NCBI RefSeq assembly: GCF_018362775.1
Contig: NZ_JAGYXY010000001.1
Span: 449,126-513,125 of the forward strand
DNA length: 64,000 bases
Source of the DNA: Alistipes montrealensis
GTDB lineage: Bacteria > Bacteroidota > Bacteroidia > Bacteroidales > Rikenellaceae
Direction of reading: 5' to 3'
The notes beneath the pieces were generated by a model. The model was given only the letters and a program-made list of their open reading frames with translations. It did not search any database and had not been told where the DNA came from. Positions 35,110 to 44,603 of the stretch are shown here, piece by piece. A program made the translations under genes and the position numbers. How positions within the stretch are numbered: position 1 is the first letter of the stretch; each line of letters starts with the position of its first letter.

Positions 35110-36462
35110 ATGAATAAACGAGTAAGAATAGCCATTCTGATAGCCCTTATTGGGATAATTGCCATCCTTGCATTGCAGGTACTATGGGTATCAACATCAT
35201 ACAAGCAGGAACAAAAGAAACTCGTCCAACGAACAATGCCCTTGACCAAAGATGTAAGAGATGAAGTTGTCTTGAGAAATTCAACTCTTTGGTATAAATT
35301 TATTCAAGACAAATTTGGAAATGATATTATACCATACATAGGTGGAGCCGGTTATGACGATAGTTTAGCCGTAATAAAAGTCTATAATCCGGAAACAGGG
35401 CTCTACAATAGATATGAGAAAAAATGTAAAAACGGAATGGAGCTTCTCAAATGCGCGACAGATATGCTTTATCATGTATGCGGATTAGATATGAACCAAT
35501 TCAATCAACAGTTGGACAGTATATTTCGGGCAAACGACATCCAAATTCCTTATATCATCGAAAAAGTAAATACCCAGACCGGACGGGTTGAAAAAAGTAC
35601 GAACGACGAGTTGGACGATGGCGTTTTTACGGTTGTCTGCGACACTCTGCACCTGGGGATAACTCAAACGGACGGCGTGGTTGTGAAATTCGACGGCTCC
35701 TATTCGGGAATGTTCGCCCAGATTCGTTTTATCCTTCTGTCGTCGTTTGCCATCACGCTGTTGGTGGCAGTGATTCTGTTCGGCATTATCCGGATCATCG
35801 TTTACCAACAAAAGCTGTCGGATTTTCGCGAAAATTTCGTCCGGCATATGATTCACGAAATAAGGAATCCGATCGGTTACCTGAAACGGGTTCTGAATCT
35901 TTCCTCCCGGACCAACGATGACAAGAACCTGCAAACGGCATCGAAAAAGATCGGCCATATCAACCTGCTGATCGAAAAGCTGCTTTCGACAACCTCGAAC
36001 AGCCTGAAAATCCAAACCCAGAAGATCGACATCCGATCCGTTCTGGAAAACATCCGGGAATCCTATCCCGATGCCGATATAAGATTGGAAATCGCACCGG
36101 ACATCTCAACGTTCAAAGCCGATCCCTTACACTACGGCAACGCTTTGCTGAACCTGGTCGACAACGCCATTAAGTATTCGCCCGACGAAAAACGGGTTCT
36201 GATCCATTGCTATAAAGAAAAAAGGAGTGTCTGCGTCCTGGTTCAGGACTGGGGAATAGGCATCCCTCTGGAATTCCAGTTGATGATTTTCGACCGGTAT
36301 TTCCGGGTTCCACTCAAAAAATCGGTCAATGTCTCGGGATTCGGCCTGGGGCTCGGCTATGTCAAAATGGTCGCCGAGGCGCATGGCGGAACGATCGCTT
36401 TTTCAAGCATCTATAAACAAGGCAGCGAATTTATAATATGTATTCCGTATGACAGCGAATAA
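35110..36462 (+). CDS. Sensor histidine kinase
   Basis: A 450-residue membrane kinase. The start at 35110 gives the first membrane segment at about 7-27; the second is at about 208-231, leaving a periplasmic sensor of roughly 180 residues. The H-box is at His249 (FVRHMIHEIRNPIGYLKR), then N-box NALLNLVDNAIKYS, G1 VQDWGIGIP and G2 GFGLGLGYVKMVAEAHGG. The first ~450 bases are AT-rich (the 60 bases from 35281 are 23% G+C), while the kinase core is not (the 60 bases from 36241 are 48%). The switch falls inside the sensor-coding part. The response regulator overlaps by 14 bases. Divergent from the NVEALA peptides, it may sense a product of that unit. Confidence 0.95.
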   Translation: MNKRVRIAILIALIGIIAILALQVLWVSTSYKQEQKKLVQRTMPLTKDVRDEVVLRNSTLWYKFIQDKFGNDIIPYIGGAGYDDSLAVIKVYNPETGLYNRYEKKCKNGMELLKCATDMLYHVCGLDMNQFNQQLDSIFRANDIQIPYIIEKVNTQTGRVEKSTNDELDDGVFTVVCDTLHLGITQTDGVVVKFDGSYSGMFAQIRFILLSSFAITLLVAVILFGIIRIIVYQQKLSDFRENFVRHMIHEIRNPIGYLKRVLNLSSRTNDDKNLQTASKKIGHINLLIEKLLSTTSNSLKIQTQKIDIRSVLENIRESYPDADIRLEIAPDISTFKADPLHYGNALLNLVDNAIKYSPDEKRVLIHCYKEKRSVCVLVQDWGIGIPLEFQLMIFDRYFRVPLKKSVNVSGFGLGLGYVKMVAEAHGGTIAFSSIYKQGSEFIICIPYDSE

Positions 36463-37132
36463 ATGTACCATTTTATACGTCGAGGACGATGTCGATTTTG
36501 CAGAACTCAACATCCGATGGTTCGAACAGCAGGGATACGAAATAGTATATGCCCCGAACGGAGCCGAAGCGATCAAAGCATTCAAAGAAACGGCTCCGGA
36601 CATCGTCCTGCTGGACATCATGCTTCCCGATATGATGGGATTCGAAGTATGCAAACAAATACAGGAGATCGACGAAAATATCCCGGTCATTTTCCTGACA
36701 TCGTTATCCGACACCAAGAATGCAATCAAGGGGCTTGAGTCAGGGGCTTACGATTATATTCGCAAGGACACGGACCTGGAGGAAATAGAGGTGCGCATCA
36801 AGGCGATCCTGGCCCGTACAGGATACAACAACATAGTTCCCATTACGGACACCTGCCACATCGACAACCGAAAACTGGCGGTTGTCATCCAGGGCAACGA
36901 GTATCCCCTCAACAATCGAAGCATCCGGCTGCTGCAACTGCTCCTGCAACAGAAAAACCACATCTGCGAACGGGACTTCCTGACGGCGAAGATATGGGGC
37001 GACAACAAGATCAACGCTGATATTTACCTCAATCAGTCGATAGGTACTTTGCGGCGTATATTATCCGCCGACAACCGGATAACGTTGAAGTCGTTCCGGA
37101 ATACCGGCGTCATGCTGGAAATCGACAAATAA
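36449..37132 (+). CDS. OmpR/PhoB-family response regulator
   Basis: A 227-residue two-component regulator that overlaps the kinase gene by 14 bases. The receiver domain has the acidic pocket at VEDDVDF (residues 11-17), phospho-acceptor Asp56 in IVLLDIMLPDMMGFEV and the conserved Lys in YDYIRKDTD. The C-terminal winged helix (about 135-227) includes NNRSIRLLQLLLQQKNHICER and DIYLNQSIGTLRRIL. It probably activates or represses the divergent peptide/export unit, judged from position only. Confidence 0.95.
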   Translation: MTANKCTILYVEDDVDFAELNIRWFEQQGYEIVYAPNGAEAIKAFKETAPDIVLLDIMLPDMMGFEVCKQIQEIDENIPVIFLTSLSDTKNAIKGLESGAYDYIRKDTDLEEIEVRIKAILARTGYNNIVPITDTCHIDNRKLAVVIQGNEYPLNNRSIRLLQLLLQQKNHICERDFLTAKIWGDNKINADIYLNQSIGTLRRILSADNRITLKSFRNTGVMLEIDK

Positions 37133-37233
37133 ACGGGACCCGCCGTCCTGAATGCGAAACGACGCGGCGACCTCCCGCAAAGCCCGGTTCGCCGGAAAGG
37201 AAATCCGGACGGCGGAAACGAAATAATTTACGC

Positions 37234-37241
37234 TATTTTTG
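37234..37241 (+). promoter_or_regulatory. -7 box of dinB (TATTTTTG)
   Basis: TATTTTTG fits TAnnTTTG and ends 21 bases before the dinB start codon. No TTTG is seen at the -33 spacing. The 130-base gap after the response regulator otherwise holds GC-rich short repeats and no gene. Confidence 0.45.
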
Positions 37242-37262
37242 CGTTATCAGACGTACGCCCCG

Positions 37263-38333
37263 ATGTCCCAACGCAAGATTATCCATATCGACATGGATGC
37301 TTTCTACGCATCCGTAGAACAGCGCGACTGCCCCCGATACCGGGGCCGTCCGATTGCGGTCGGACACGACGGGCCGCGCGGAGTCGTCGCCACGGCAAGC
37401 TACGAAGCCCGTCCCTATGGAGTACACTCGGCCCTCTCTTCCGCATTGGCCAGGCGGCTATGCCCGGAACTGATCTTCGTCCCGGCACGGTTCGATGTCT
37501 ACAAAGCCGTTTCGCAGCAGATTCGCGCCATCTTCCGTGAATATACCGAACTCGTAGAACCCCTTTCGCTCGACGAAGCGTTCCTGGACGTAACCCATGC
37601 CCGCTCGGCGACGCTGGTCGCCCGCGAGATCAAAACGCGAATCCTCGCTGAAACCGGATTGACGGCTTCGGCCGGGATCTCGGTCAACAAGATGCTGGCA
37701 AAGATCGCCTCCGACTACCGGAAACCCGACGGATTGTTTACGATTCCGCCGGACCGGATCGAGGAATTCGTAGCCGGGCTGCCCATCGAGCGCTTCTTCG
37801 GCATCGGCGAGGTAACGGCCGAGAAGATGCACCGGCTCGGCATCCGTACCGGAGCCGACCTGCGTCTCTGGAACGAGGCGGCACTCGTGCAGCATTTCGG
37901 GAAAGCCGGACACAGCTATTACGGCTATGCCCGGGGTATCGACGAACGGGAAGTTACGCCGAACCGCATCCGCAAATCGCTCGGCGCAGAAACGACCTTC
38001 GAGGAGGACACGGACGACCGGGAACAGTTGCGCCTCGATCTGTCGGCCGTACGCGAGGAGGTCTGGAACCGCTTGATGCGGCATGAATTCAAGGGTAAGA
38101 CCGTGGTCCTGAAAATCAAGTTCGACAATTTCAGGCAGATAACCCGCTCGAAAACCCTTTTCGCACCGGTCGATTCTTCCGAAACGCTCCGGCAGGTATC
38201 GGAAGAACTGCTGGCGGCGGTGGATTTTCACGGGCGCAAAATCCGGCTGATAGGCCTTACCGTCGGCAATTCACCGGAAGCCTGCGCAGAGTGCGTGCAA
38301 CTCCGTTTCGACTTCGATAATCCGGAACCGTAA
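37263..38333 (+). CDS. dinB: DNA polymerase IV (Y-family translesion polymerase)
   Basis: A 356-residue Y-family polymerase that bypasses damaged template bases. ATG 37263 is chosen over an upstream in-frame ATG because MSQRKIIHIDMDAFYASVEQ is the normal DinB N-terminus. The catalytic acidic residues are seen in HIDMDAFYASVEQRD and LSLDEAFLDVT. The helix-hairpin-helix thumb (IERFFGIGEVTAEKMHRLGI) and little-finger region (IRKSLGAETTFEEDTDDREQ) follow. Length is normal. It appears to be a stand-alone housekeeping or stress gene between the two large clusters. Confidence 0.96.
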   Translation: MSQRKIIHIDMDAFYASVEQRDCPRYRGRPIAVGHDGPRGVVATASYEARPYGVHSALSSALARRLCPELIFVPARFDVYKAVSQQIRAIFREYTELVEPLSLDEAFLDVTHARSATLVAREIKTRILAETGLTASAGISVNKMLAKIASDYRKPDGLFTIPPDRIEEFVAGLPIERFFGIGEVTAEKMHRLGIRTGADLRLWNEAALVQHFGKAGHSYYGYARGIDEREVTPNRIRKSLGAETTFEEDTDDREQLRLDLSAVREEVWNRLMRHEFKGKTVVLKIKFDNFRQITRSKTLFAPVDSSETLRQVSEELLAAVDFHGRKIRLIGLTVGNSPEACAECVQLRFDFDNPEP

Positions 38334-38393
38334 CAAGCCCTGTCATCATCGGAAACGGTACGACCTTTGCACCGCTTCGGCCAAAACGAAACG

Positions 38394-38603
38394 ATGAAAC
38401 ATACCGACGACCAAAAAGCAAAACGACGTGCGGCCGACCTGCCGCAGGAAACCACCGTAACGCAAATCACCCCCGATGACATACTCGCCGACGGCGGCCC
38501 GATTGCGCCCGTAACCGACGACGGCACTCCGACCGAACGGCAGTTGGAGGAGGACGTGGTAACGGTCAACCCCTCTATCGACAGCATGGAAAGCCGGGGA
38601 TAG
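38394..38603 (+). CDS. Small acidic hypothetical protein downstream of dinB
   Basis: A 69-residue open frame (MKHTDDQKAKRRAADLPQET, ending SMESRG) on the same strand as dinB, 60 bases after its stop. It has no signal peptide or membrane segment. The composition is acidic and Thr/Pro-rich, suggesting an unstructured soluble protein. Product unknown. It could be a real small gene or a chance frame; its codon use looks like that of the neighbours. Confidence 0.5.
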   Translation: MKHTDDQKAKRRAADLPQETTVTQITPDDILADGGPIAPVTDDGTPTERQLEEDVVTVNPSIDSMESRG

Positions 38604-38691
38604 GCCGCAAAAGGGACCAAACGCCCAACAAAAAATAACAGGCAGAGAGCCTATTGCAGTTTCAATCCGACATCCGCCCTCCATAAACAAT

Positions 38692-38727
38692 CCGCGGGGA
38701 ACAGCCGAAATTGTCTGTCCCCCGCGG
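38692..38727. terminator. Strong hairpin at the end of PUL2
   Basis: An 8-bp GC stem CCGCGGGG/CCCCGCGG extended by ACAG/CTGT across one A-C mismatch, with a 10-base loop. It lies 19 bases after the stop of the last PUL2 gene (- strand) and about 90 bases after the small + strand gene, so it can end both converging transcripts. Confidence 0.65.
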
Positions 38728-38746
38728 AAGAATTAAGCTCTGGTCC

Positions 38747-40864
38747 TTACTTATTATATCGGATACAGAGATAGTTGATCGCATTGTTCTGCCCCGGAAC
38801 GATCTCCCCGCCGCTATAAGCGGTCGCGGTTCCGGCATTGTTCTCCACAGCCTTCAACCGAATATACACCTTCTCTATTCCCAGCATATCGAGCGGCAGC
38901 GGCATGGAAAGATTTTTCCAACCCGGCAGTTGTGTCAGCAGCGTATTGCCCCAAACCGGCAGGTCCGGAACTGTGTAACGGCCGATTTCGGTCCATGCAC
39001 CCAACATGTCGCCGTGCGTCGACCATTCCGCCACCCAATAACGGGGAGCACCGGGACTCCAACAGTTCATAACCCCCAACTGCATGGATAGCTGCGTAGT
39101 TTGCACATCGGCCGTCGAGAAGGAGATAATCCACGCCTGGCTACGGTCGTTATCCTCATCCCACCATTTGGAAGCGACCAACGCCGCATTCGCCAGCGCA
39201 CCTTTATTATCCGCATTGGGATCGTCTTTCTCGATGCCTGTAATGGGACCGAGGAGCGAATACGAGGTGGTCTTTCCGATCGTATTCGCACCATTCTCAC
39301 CCTGTAAAGAATAAGTCAACGAACCTTCGCCTACGGTAGGCGCTACGGCATTGTTCTCGATTTTGGCCTCAGGCATGTTCGACCACTCGGCGATCACGGC
39401 CGAGAACCCGTTTTCGAACAAGGGATCGACCGCAATATCCTCCCGCACGAGTGGACGGATCTGGTAACGGCCGATATTCCCGTCCTCTTCGAAACGCAGG
39501 AATTCATCGTGTACGACGACACCCGATATATCACCCGAGCCATGGGGAATTTCGCTGCCGTCGCGGCGCCACGGACAGCTCAGGTTAACCATCATGTAGA
39601 GACTGTTTCCATGGATATCGCGAACCACCTGCGGGTAGGTGTCGATGCGCTGCTGGTTATAGGCGGAACCATAGCCCTCATTGAGCGGCGTGAACGAACC
39701 CGCGCCGATAGGCAGCTCGCACTGCCGGAGCGTAACAAAAGTATATATATCTTCGTCGGTAAGTTCGGCGATGGTCTTCTCTTTTTTCGGAAGGACATCG
39801 GCCGTTCCCGCAACGGAAGTCAGTACCTTAGCGGAGGTTACGCCCGTAATCTTATAGCGGGCCGGACCGGGTACGATATCGTCGGTATGTTCGCTGTTTA
39901 CGGTCGTACCTTTCAGCAATACCTGTACTTTGCTGTAACGGGCGAAAATATTGTCCTCCTTGGTCGAAGTAACGAGTTTGATTCCATATCGACCGTCAAG
40001 ACTTTCGATGTACACCGTTTTTTCATTGACGCTGTAATCGATCTTGGTCGTGGTCGTCTGCGGATTGGATGCGATATTGGGATTTCCCTTATCGCTGACG
40101 ACATAACCTTCCAGGATGATATCGTCATAAATCACGCTGCCCGACATACCGTAAAGTTCCGGAATCGAAACCTTCTGACCGAGTTCATTCAAGGCATTGG
40201 CCTGCGTCAGATAGAGGGTAGACGCAATTTTCTGATCCCAGCCGTCGACGTACGAAAGCGTAATCCGGGCGTTACGAAGTTTGGTTTCGGACAGATTTCC
40301 CTGGGCTTCGAAAACGAATTTACCGTCGACAATATCCATCTGCGAAATCCATTCAACACCCTCTTCGCTGGTATACTCGATGGCTACGGCCATCTCTTCG
40401 AAATCGATGTTCGTTTGGATATCGGCCTCAACCATGCCTCCCTCCCCTTTTACAATGATGTTCTGATTGGGGAATTTCAACTCAGGAGTCGTCAGGCCGC
40501 GCTGTTTCAGATAGACGGTATCGGCATTGCCCGGTCCCTGGATAAAGATGGTAGCCATACGGGGAAATCCGGGGTTGGCATCATAGTCCACATCGAAAGA
40601 GCCGTCCCCGCTCATGCGGAAGGCTTTCAGTGTGGCCCAGTCGACCGTATTCGCAAAACTCAAATCATAGGATTTGTTGGAGAGCACCTCGACCGAAATC
40701 ACTCCGGCTTCGGTATCTACGATGTACGTATTCTCTTTCGCACCGAGCTCTTCCAGGGAGAAATAATCCCCTTTTTCGGTACATGACGCAAAGCAGACAG
40801 CAACGGCCGCCAGCATTCCGGCCAGAAGCGCCCTGCTGCGGGCTATTGATTTTAACTGTTTCAT
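38747..40864 (-). CDS. DUF5689 surface lipoprotein, copy 1 (PUL2)
   Basis: A 705-residue lipoprotein (signal ending VCFASC, then TEKGDYF). An N-terminal BACON-like part (about 30-125, ending DTVYLKQRGL) and a second sandwich (about 130-225) precede the DUF5689 region (about 235-470). That region has the marker segments DIILEGYVVSDKGNPNIASN, YIESLDGRYGIKL and ISGVVVHDEFLRFEEDGN. The C-terminal 200 residues form a module ending NNAINYLCIRYNK, shared with the copy at 49.1-51.2 kb. It probably binds glycan at the surface beside SusCD. It is the last gene of the unit. Confidence 0.83.
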   Translation of the reverse strand: MKQLKSIARSRALLAGMLAAVAVCFASCTEKGDYFSLEELGAKENTYIVDTEAGVISVEVLSNKSYDLSFANTVDWATLKAFRMSGDGSFDVDYDANPGFPRMATIFIQGPGNADTVYLKQRGLTTPELKFPNQNIIVKGEGGMVEADIQTNIDFEEMAVAIEYTSEEGVEWISQMDIVDGKFVFEAQGNLSETKLRNARITLSYVDGWDQKIASTLYLTQANALNELGQKVSIPELYGMSGSVIYDDIILEGYVVSDKGNPNIASNPQTTTTKIDYSVNEKTVYIESLDGRYGIKLVTSTKEDNIFARYSKVQVLLKGTTVNSEHTDDIVPGPARYKITGVTSAKVLTSVAGTADVLPKKEKTIAELTDEDIYTFVTLRQCELPIGAGSFTPLNEGYGSAYNQQRIDTYPQVVRDIHGNSLYMMVNLSCPWRRDGSEIPHGSGDISGVVVHDEFLRFEEDGNIGRYQIRPLVREDIAVDPLFENGFSAVIAEWSNMPEAKIENNAVAPTVGEGSLTYSLQGENGANTIGKTTSYSLLGPITGIEKDDPNADNKGALANAALVASKWWDEDNDRSQAWIISFSTADVQTTQLSMQLGVMNCWSPGAPRYWVAEWSTHGDMLGAWTEIGRYTVPDLPVWGNTLLTQLPGWKNLSMPLPLDMLGIEKVYIRLKAVENNAGTATAYSGGEIVPGQNNAINYLCIRYNK

Positions 40865-40884
40865 AATTGCACGATTGAGTAAAT

Positions 40885-43005
40885 TTATTGCTTGTTATAG
40901 CGCACGGAAACACATCCCAGCCGAACATTCATGTTGCCTGTCGACGGTGTGACGTTACCCCCTTCGGGATCGGACGCTCCGGCGTTGGCGCAAACCGTAC
41001 TTTGGGCGACCATCCGGATATAGACTTTCGGCTGTCCGAGCAGGGAAACCGGCAGGTTGAACGCGTAGTCGATATTTCCGGGGCAAACCCAGGTAGGCAG
41101 GGAGTTGTTCCACCACACCAGCGGACGGACCACGAACGTCGAATTGGGAAGGGTTGTAAAGTTCGATCCGTCCACCGAATACTGCACTTCCCAGTAGGCC
41201 GGGGCCAGTGAAGAGGCTGCACTGCCCGATCCCGAACCGATCGAGAACATCAGAGCGAGGTTATCGCTGCTGATTCCCGCCGTAGAGAATTCGATCTGGA
41301 AGCCCTCGCCGCGATTTTCATCGAAATTCCACCAACGCGAACCGGCGTAGATCGCGCAGTTGCCGGCCAATCCTTTGGTTGCAGTGGTATTATCCTTGTT
41401 GTTGAAGTCGTTCGTACCGCCCATATTCTTGTTTTCGGTCTGTCTCAGCACACCATCGCCAATCTCGGAAACCAGGGCCGTTCCGCTAACACCGACACCT
41501 GCATTCCAGGTCCACTCGACCAGCACTTCGCTGAAACCATTGGCACGATTCTTTTCCAAAGCAACGTCACCCTCTTCCAAAGGCCGAATCGAGTAAGTTC
41601 CTATCTGCCCATCCTTGCCGTAACGCGGCAGTTCGGTATGCACCAGGATACCCGAGAAAGTGCCCGAACCCCTCGGAACACCGGCATTCTTCACCCGGCG
41701 CCATTTCACCATACCATTGAACAGCGCATACATCGAATTTCCCCGTTTGTCGCGGATATTCAGCGGATAGCAATCGAAGAACGACGGATTGACGCCATTG
41801 GGATTCCAGTCCGACTTGATCTGATAGCCGTCGTTCACGTTACTGTACGCGCCATCGGATATACTGATCTCCACATTACGCAGTTTGACGTAGGTATATA
41901 CGTCGTCGTCGGTCAGCTCGTCCATGTATTTGCGCTTATTGGCCAAATTGCCGAGGCTTCCGTCCACAACTTCCATTACGTGATCCGCCGTCAGGCCCTT
42001 CAGCGTATAGCGGGTAGGATTGGCCTCTTTTACCAGGGTCAGTCCATTGAGCGAAAGCGTGACCGCACTGTAACGTTTCAGTATATTATCGCTTTCTGCG
42101 ACCGTATTGATCCGAAGCCCGTATTTTCCGTCGGCGCTCTGAATATAAGCAGTCCGGTTATTGACGGTAAAATCGATCTTACGCGTTTCTGTATTGGGAT
42201 TGGTCTCCATGTTGGGATTATCCTTGTCGCTGATGACGATACCTTCGAGCACGATCACCGGATCGTCGATCGTTTTTTCACCCGCAGCTTCGGTAATCAT
42301 GGCACGCACGTCTCCGAATGTCACGCGGCGAATATCCGCATTCGCCTGTACCAGATCGACGGACGCCGAAGCGACCTGATCGAGCCCGTCGGTAAAAGAG
42401 AGCTGCACTTTGACCGAACGAGAGATTCCCGTATCGTTGGTAAGCGGCGTAAAGAACAGCGAATCGGCGGTCAATTCGAGCTCAGTCAGCCACTCTTCGG
42501 CATATTCGTCTTCATAGATACATTCGACCGAGATTTCACCAAGATTGTGTTTCAGGTTAGTCCGGACAGGAATACCGATTCGTTCGCCGGTCTTGTTCAA
42601 CGTCACCGAAGAACTCGAAAAGGCCAGCGACGGATTGACACCCAACTGAACCATCTTCACCGTGTCGACCTGACTGCCCCGCGAGACGAGAACATTCGCA
42701 CGGCGGGCCGCACCATAGTTCTGCGAATAGGCAAAATTGAAATCGCCGTTACCCTCACCCGCAATCCGGCTCAAAGAGGCCCAATTAACAGGATATTCCA
42801 ACTTTACATGCCACTTCCCGGTCGAATAGACCATGACATTGGTGTTGCCCCCGATCGCATCGAGCTGGTAACCTCCGGCATTGAGCGCCAGCGGCAGGTC
42901 CAGGTCCGAATCGATTTCGCATCCGGAAAGCGCCAGTGCGGAAAAGGCCAATACGACTGACAGCCTCCGGCAAACACTTTTCAAAATATTATTTTTCAAT
43001 TTCAT
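40885..43005 (-). CDS. DUF5689 surface lipoprotein, copy 2 (PUL2)
   Basis: A 706-residue paralogue (signal ending LALSGC, then EIDSDLDL, an acidic surface-export type start). It has the same order: BACON-like sandwich (ending VDTVKMVQLG), a second sandwich, a DUF5689 region (VIVLEGIVISDKDNPNMETN, YIQSADGKYGLRI, TFSGILVHTELPRYGKDG) and a C-terminal module ending NVRLGCVSVRYNK. It follows SusD after a 69-base gap without a gene. The role is likely the same as copy 1, possibly for a different part of the same glycan. Confidence 0.83.
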   Translation of the reverse strand: MKLKNNILKSVCRRLSVVLAFSALALSGCEIDSDLDLPLALNAGGYQLDAIGGNTNVMVYSTGKWHVKLEYPVNWASLSRIAGEGNGDFNFAYSQNYGAARRANVLVSRGSQVDTVKMVQLGVNPSLAFSSSSVTLNKTGERIGIPVRTNLKHNLGEISVECIYEDEYAEEWLTELELTADSLFFTPLTNDTGISRSVKVQLSFTDGLDQVASASVDLVQANADIRRVTFGDVRAMITEAAGEKTIDDPVIVLEGIVISDKDNPNMETNPNTETRKIDFTVNNRTAYIQSADGKYGLRINTVAESDNILKRYSAVTLSLNGLTLVKEANPTRYTLKGLTADHVMEVVDGSLGNLANKRKYMDELTDDDVYTYVKLRNVEISISDGAYSNVNDGYQIKSDWNPNGVNPSFFDCYPLNIRDKRGNSMYALFNGMVKWRRVKNAGVPRGSGTFSGILVHTELPRYGKDGQIGTYSIRPLEEGDVALEKNRANGFSEVLVEWTWNAGVGVSGTALVSEIGDGVLRQTENKNMGGTNDFNNKDNTTATKGLAGNCAIYAGSRWWNFDENRGEGFQIEFSTAGISSDNLALMFSIGSGSGSAASSLAPAYWEVQYSVDGSNFTTLPNSTFVVRPLVWWNNSLPTWVCPGNIDYAFNLPVSLLGQPKVYIRMVAQSTVCANAGASDPEGGNVTPSTGNMNVRLGCVSVRYNKQ

Positions 43006-43074
43006 AAACTATCTTCTTAATGATTAGTTACTCATAAATCTCCGGGAACGTCGCCCCGACAGCAGCCGGAACAG

Positions 43075-44586
43075 CTATAACCCCCATTCCGCATAAGCGT
43101 CATTGTCGAGCGCATTACCCGAATAGGTCACCTCCTGGTCGGGAATAGGATAATATTCATGACAGGGAAGAATATTATCCTGCAGAGACTTGTAATCCGT
43201 ATAGTCAAACGTCTGCCGATACCAACTGCCCCAGCGTACCAAGTCGTACTTACGCTGGAATTCACCGAAGAGTTCGCGGGCGCGCTCGCGCTCGATCTCT
43301 TCATGCAGGTGATCGTAGTTCTTGAAAGTCTCGTAACGGGCTATCTGAGCCCGATCCTTAACCATATTGAGGTATTTCATCGCATTGTCCGTATCATCCA
43401 GTTCGAGATAGCACTCGGCCATCATTAGAATAGCGTCGGCATAACGGAACACTTTCGTATTGTTATGGTCGGCAATGTTCACCATATCAGGACACCAGAA
43501 TTTCGGCCCCATCCAGGGACGCGCCCCGGCCGCAGCAGTCGAGTTGAACGGCAAACCGTCATACTCCCACGCCAGGTTGTATTTGGTGCGGATGTCTGTT
43601 CCGTCCTTGGGTTGAAGCGACGCAAAATAATAGGTATTCGGCCGCAGCGAAGTCCATGTCGTCGCCTGCTTACCCAATTCCGGGATCCGGAGCCCATCGT
43701 AGATATCGTCCTTATCGCGTTTAGGCATGCAAATGGCGGCAATGGAACTCGTATACTTGAGTCCCGTGACAGAATAGGTGTGCTGAATCTCGAAGATCGA
43801 CTCCGGAGTATTCTTGTTGCGGAACATCACGTCGGCGTAATCGTACTGCGAAAGGTCTCCGTAAATCTTCTCCAGTTCGAGAATGGCGTCACGGGCCGTC
43901 TCCCACTGTTTGTTCCACATGGCCATCTTCGCGATCAGCATCCATCCCATCGCAGCCCCGCAACGATTGTTTTCAACGTCGCAGGACCGAATCTGGGCCA
44001 TACGGGGTACATACTCCTGCAATTCCCGGATCAGATAGTCCCGGGTATCTTTAGCCGGCATGCGCCCCAGGCGGGAAACGCGTTCGAGGACAACTTCGTC
44101 CTCCACATCGTCGGTATAAAACGGCACATCGCCGAACGTCGAGGTGAGGAAATAATAGTAAAAGGCCCGCATCACCATTCCTTCGGCCAGCATCGGCAGC
44201 TTCACGCCGTCTTCCAGCGGAGCGCGCTGAATGCCGGCGATGACGGAATTCGCATACATCACGCCCTTATAACCCTGGGTCCACATCGTCGAACCGAAAA
44301 GCGGATTGGCGGGAGAGATCGCCAACTGGGCGTCGTGTGTACCGCTGGCCACGTACATCAAATCGGTACAACCCTCCATCGCAATCAGATAGGTATAGTT
44401 GAAGATGGGATTCAAGGGAATATAGCAGGCATTCAAACCGGCTTCACACTGTTCTTTCGACTGATAATAGTCTTTCGGCTCAACAAATGAGGTAGGAATC
44501 TCGTTCAAGTCGCACGACGGCGCCAGGAGCGACATAAACAATACGGTCAGCAACAAATAGCTGGATTTCAATTTTATCGTTTTCAT
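43075..44586 (-). CDS. SusD/RagB-type glycan-binding lipoprotein (PUL2)
   Basis: A 503-residue surface lipoprotein (signal ending LLAPSC, then DLNEIP) of the RagB/SusD family. It starts 17 bases after the SusC stop. Family landmarks are YYQSKEQCEAGLNACY near the N-terminus, AEGMVMRAFYYYFLTSTFGDVPFY in the TPR core (in two pieces) and KVFRYADAILMMAECYLELD near the C-terminus. It is shorter than the PUL1 SusD. The PUL2 enzymes suggest a mannose-containing ligand. Confidence 0.95.
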   Translation of the reverse strand: MKTIKLKSSYLLLTVLFMSLLAPSCDLNEIPTSFVEPKDYYQSKEQCEAGLNACYIPLNPIFNYTYLIAMEGCTDLMYVASGTHDAQLAISPANPLFGSTMWTQGYKGVMYANSVIAGIQRAPLEDGVKLPMLAEGMVMRAFYYYFLTSTFGDVPFYTDDVEDEVVLERVSRLGRMPAKDTRDYLIRELQEYVPRMAQIRSCDVENNRCGAAMGWMLIAKMAMWNKQWETARDAILELEKIYGDLSQYDYADVMFRNKNTPESIFEIQHTYSVTGLKYTSSIAAICMPKRDKDDIYDGLRIPELGKQATTWTSLRPNTYYFASLQPKDGTDIRTKYNLAWEYDGLPFNSTAAAGARPWMGPKFWCPDMVNIADHNNTKVFRYADAILMMAECYLELDDTDNAMKYLNMVKDRAQIARYETFKNYDHLHEEIERERARELFGEFQRKYDLVRWGSWYRQTFDYTDYKSLQDNILPCHEYYPIPDQEVTYSGNALDNDAYAEWGL

Positions 44587-44603
44587 AGTACCCAGGTCTT
44601 AGA

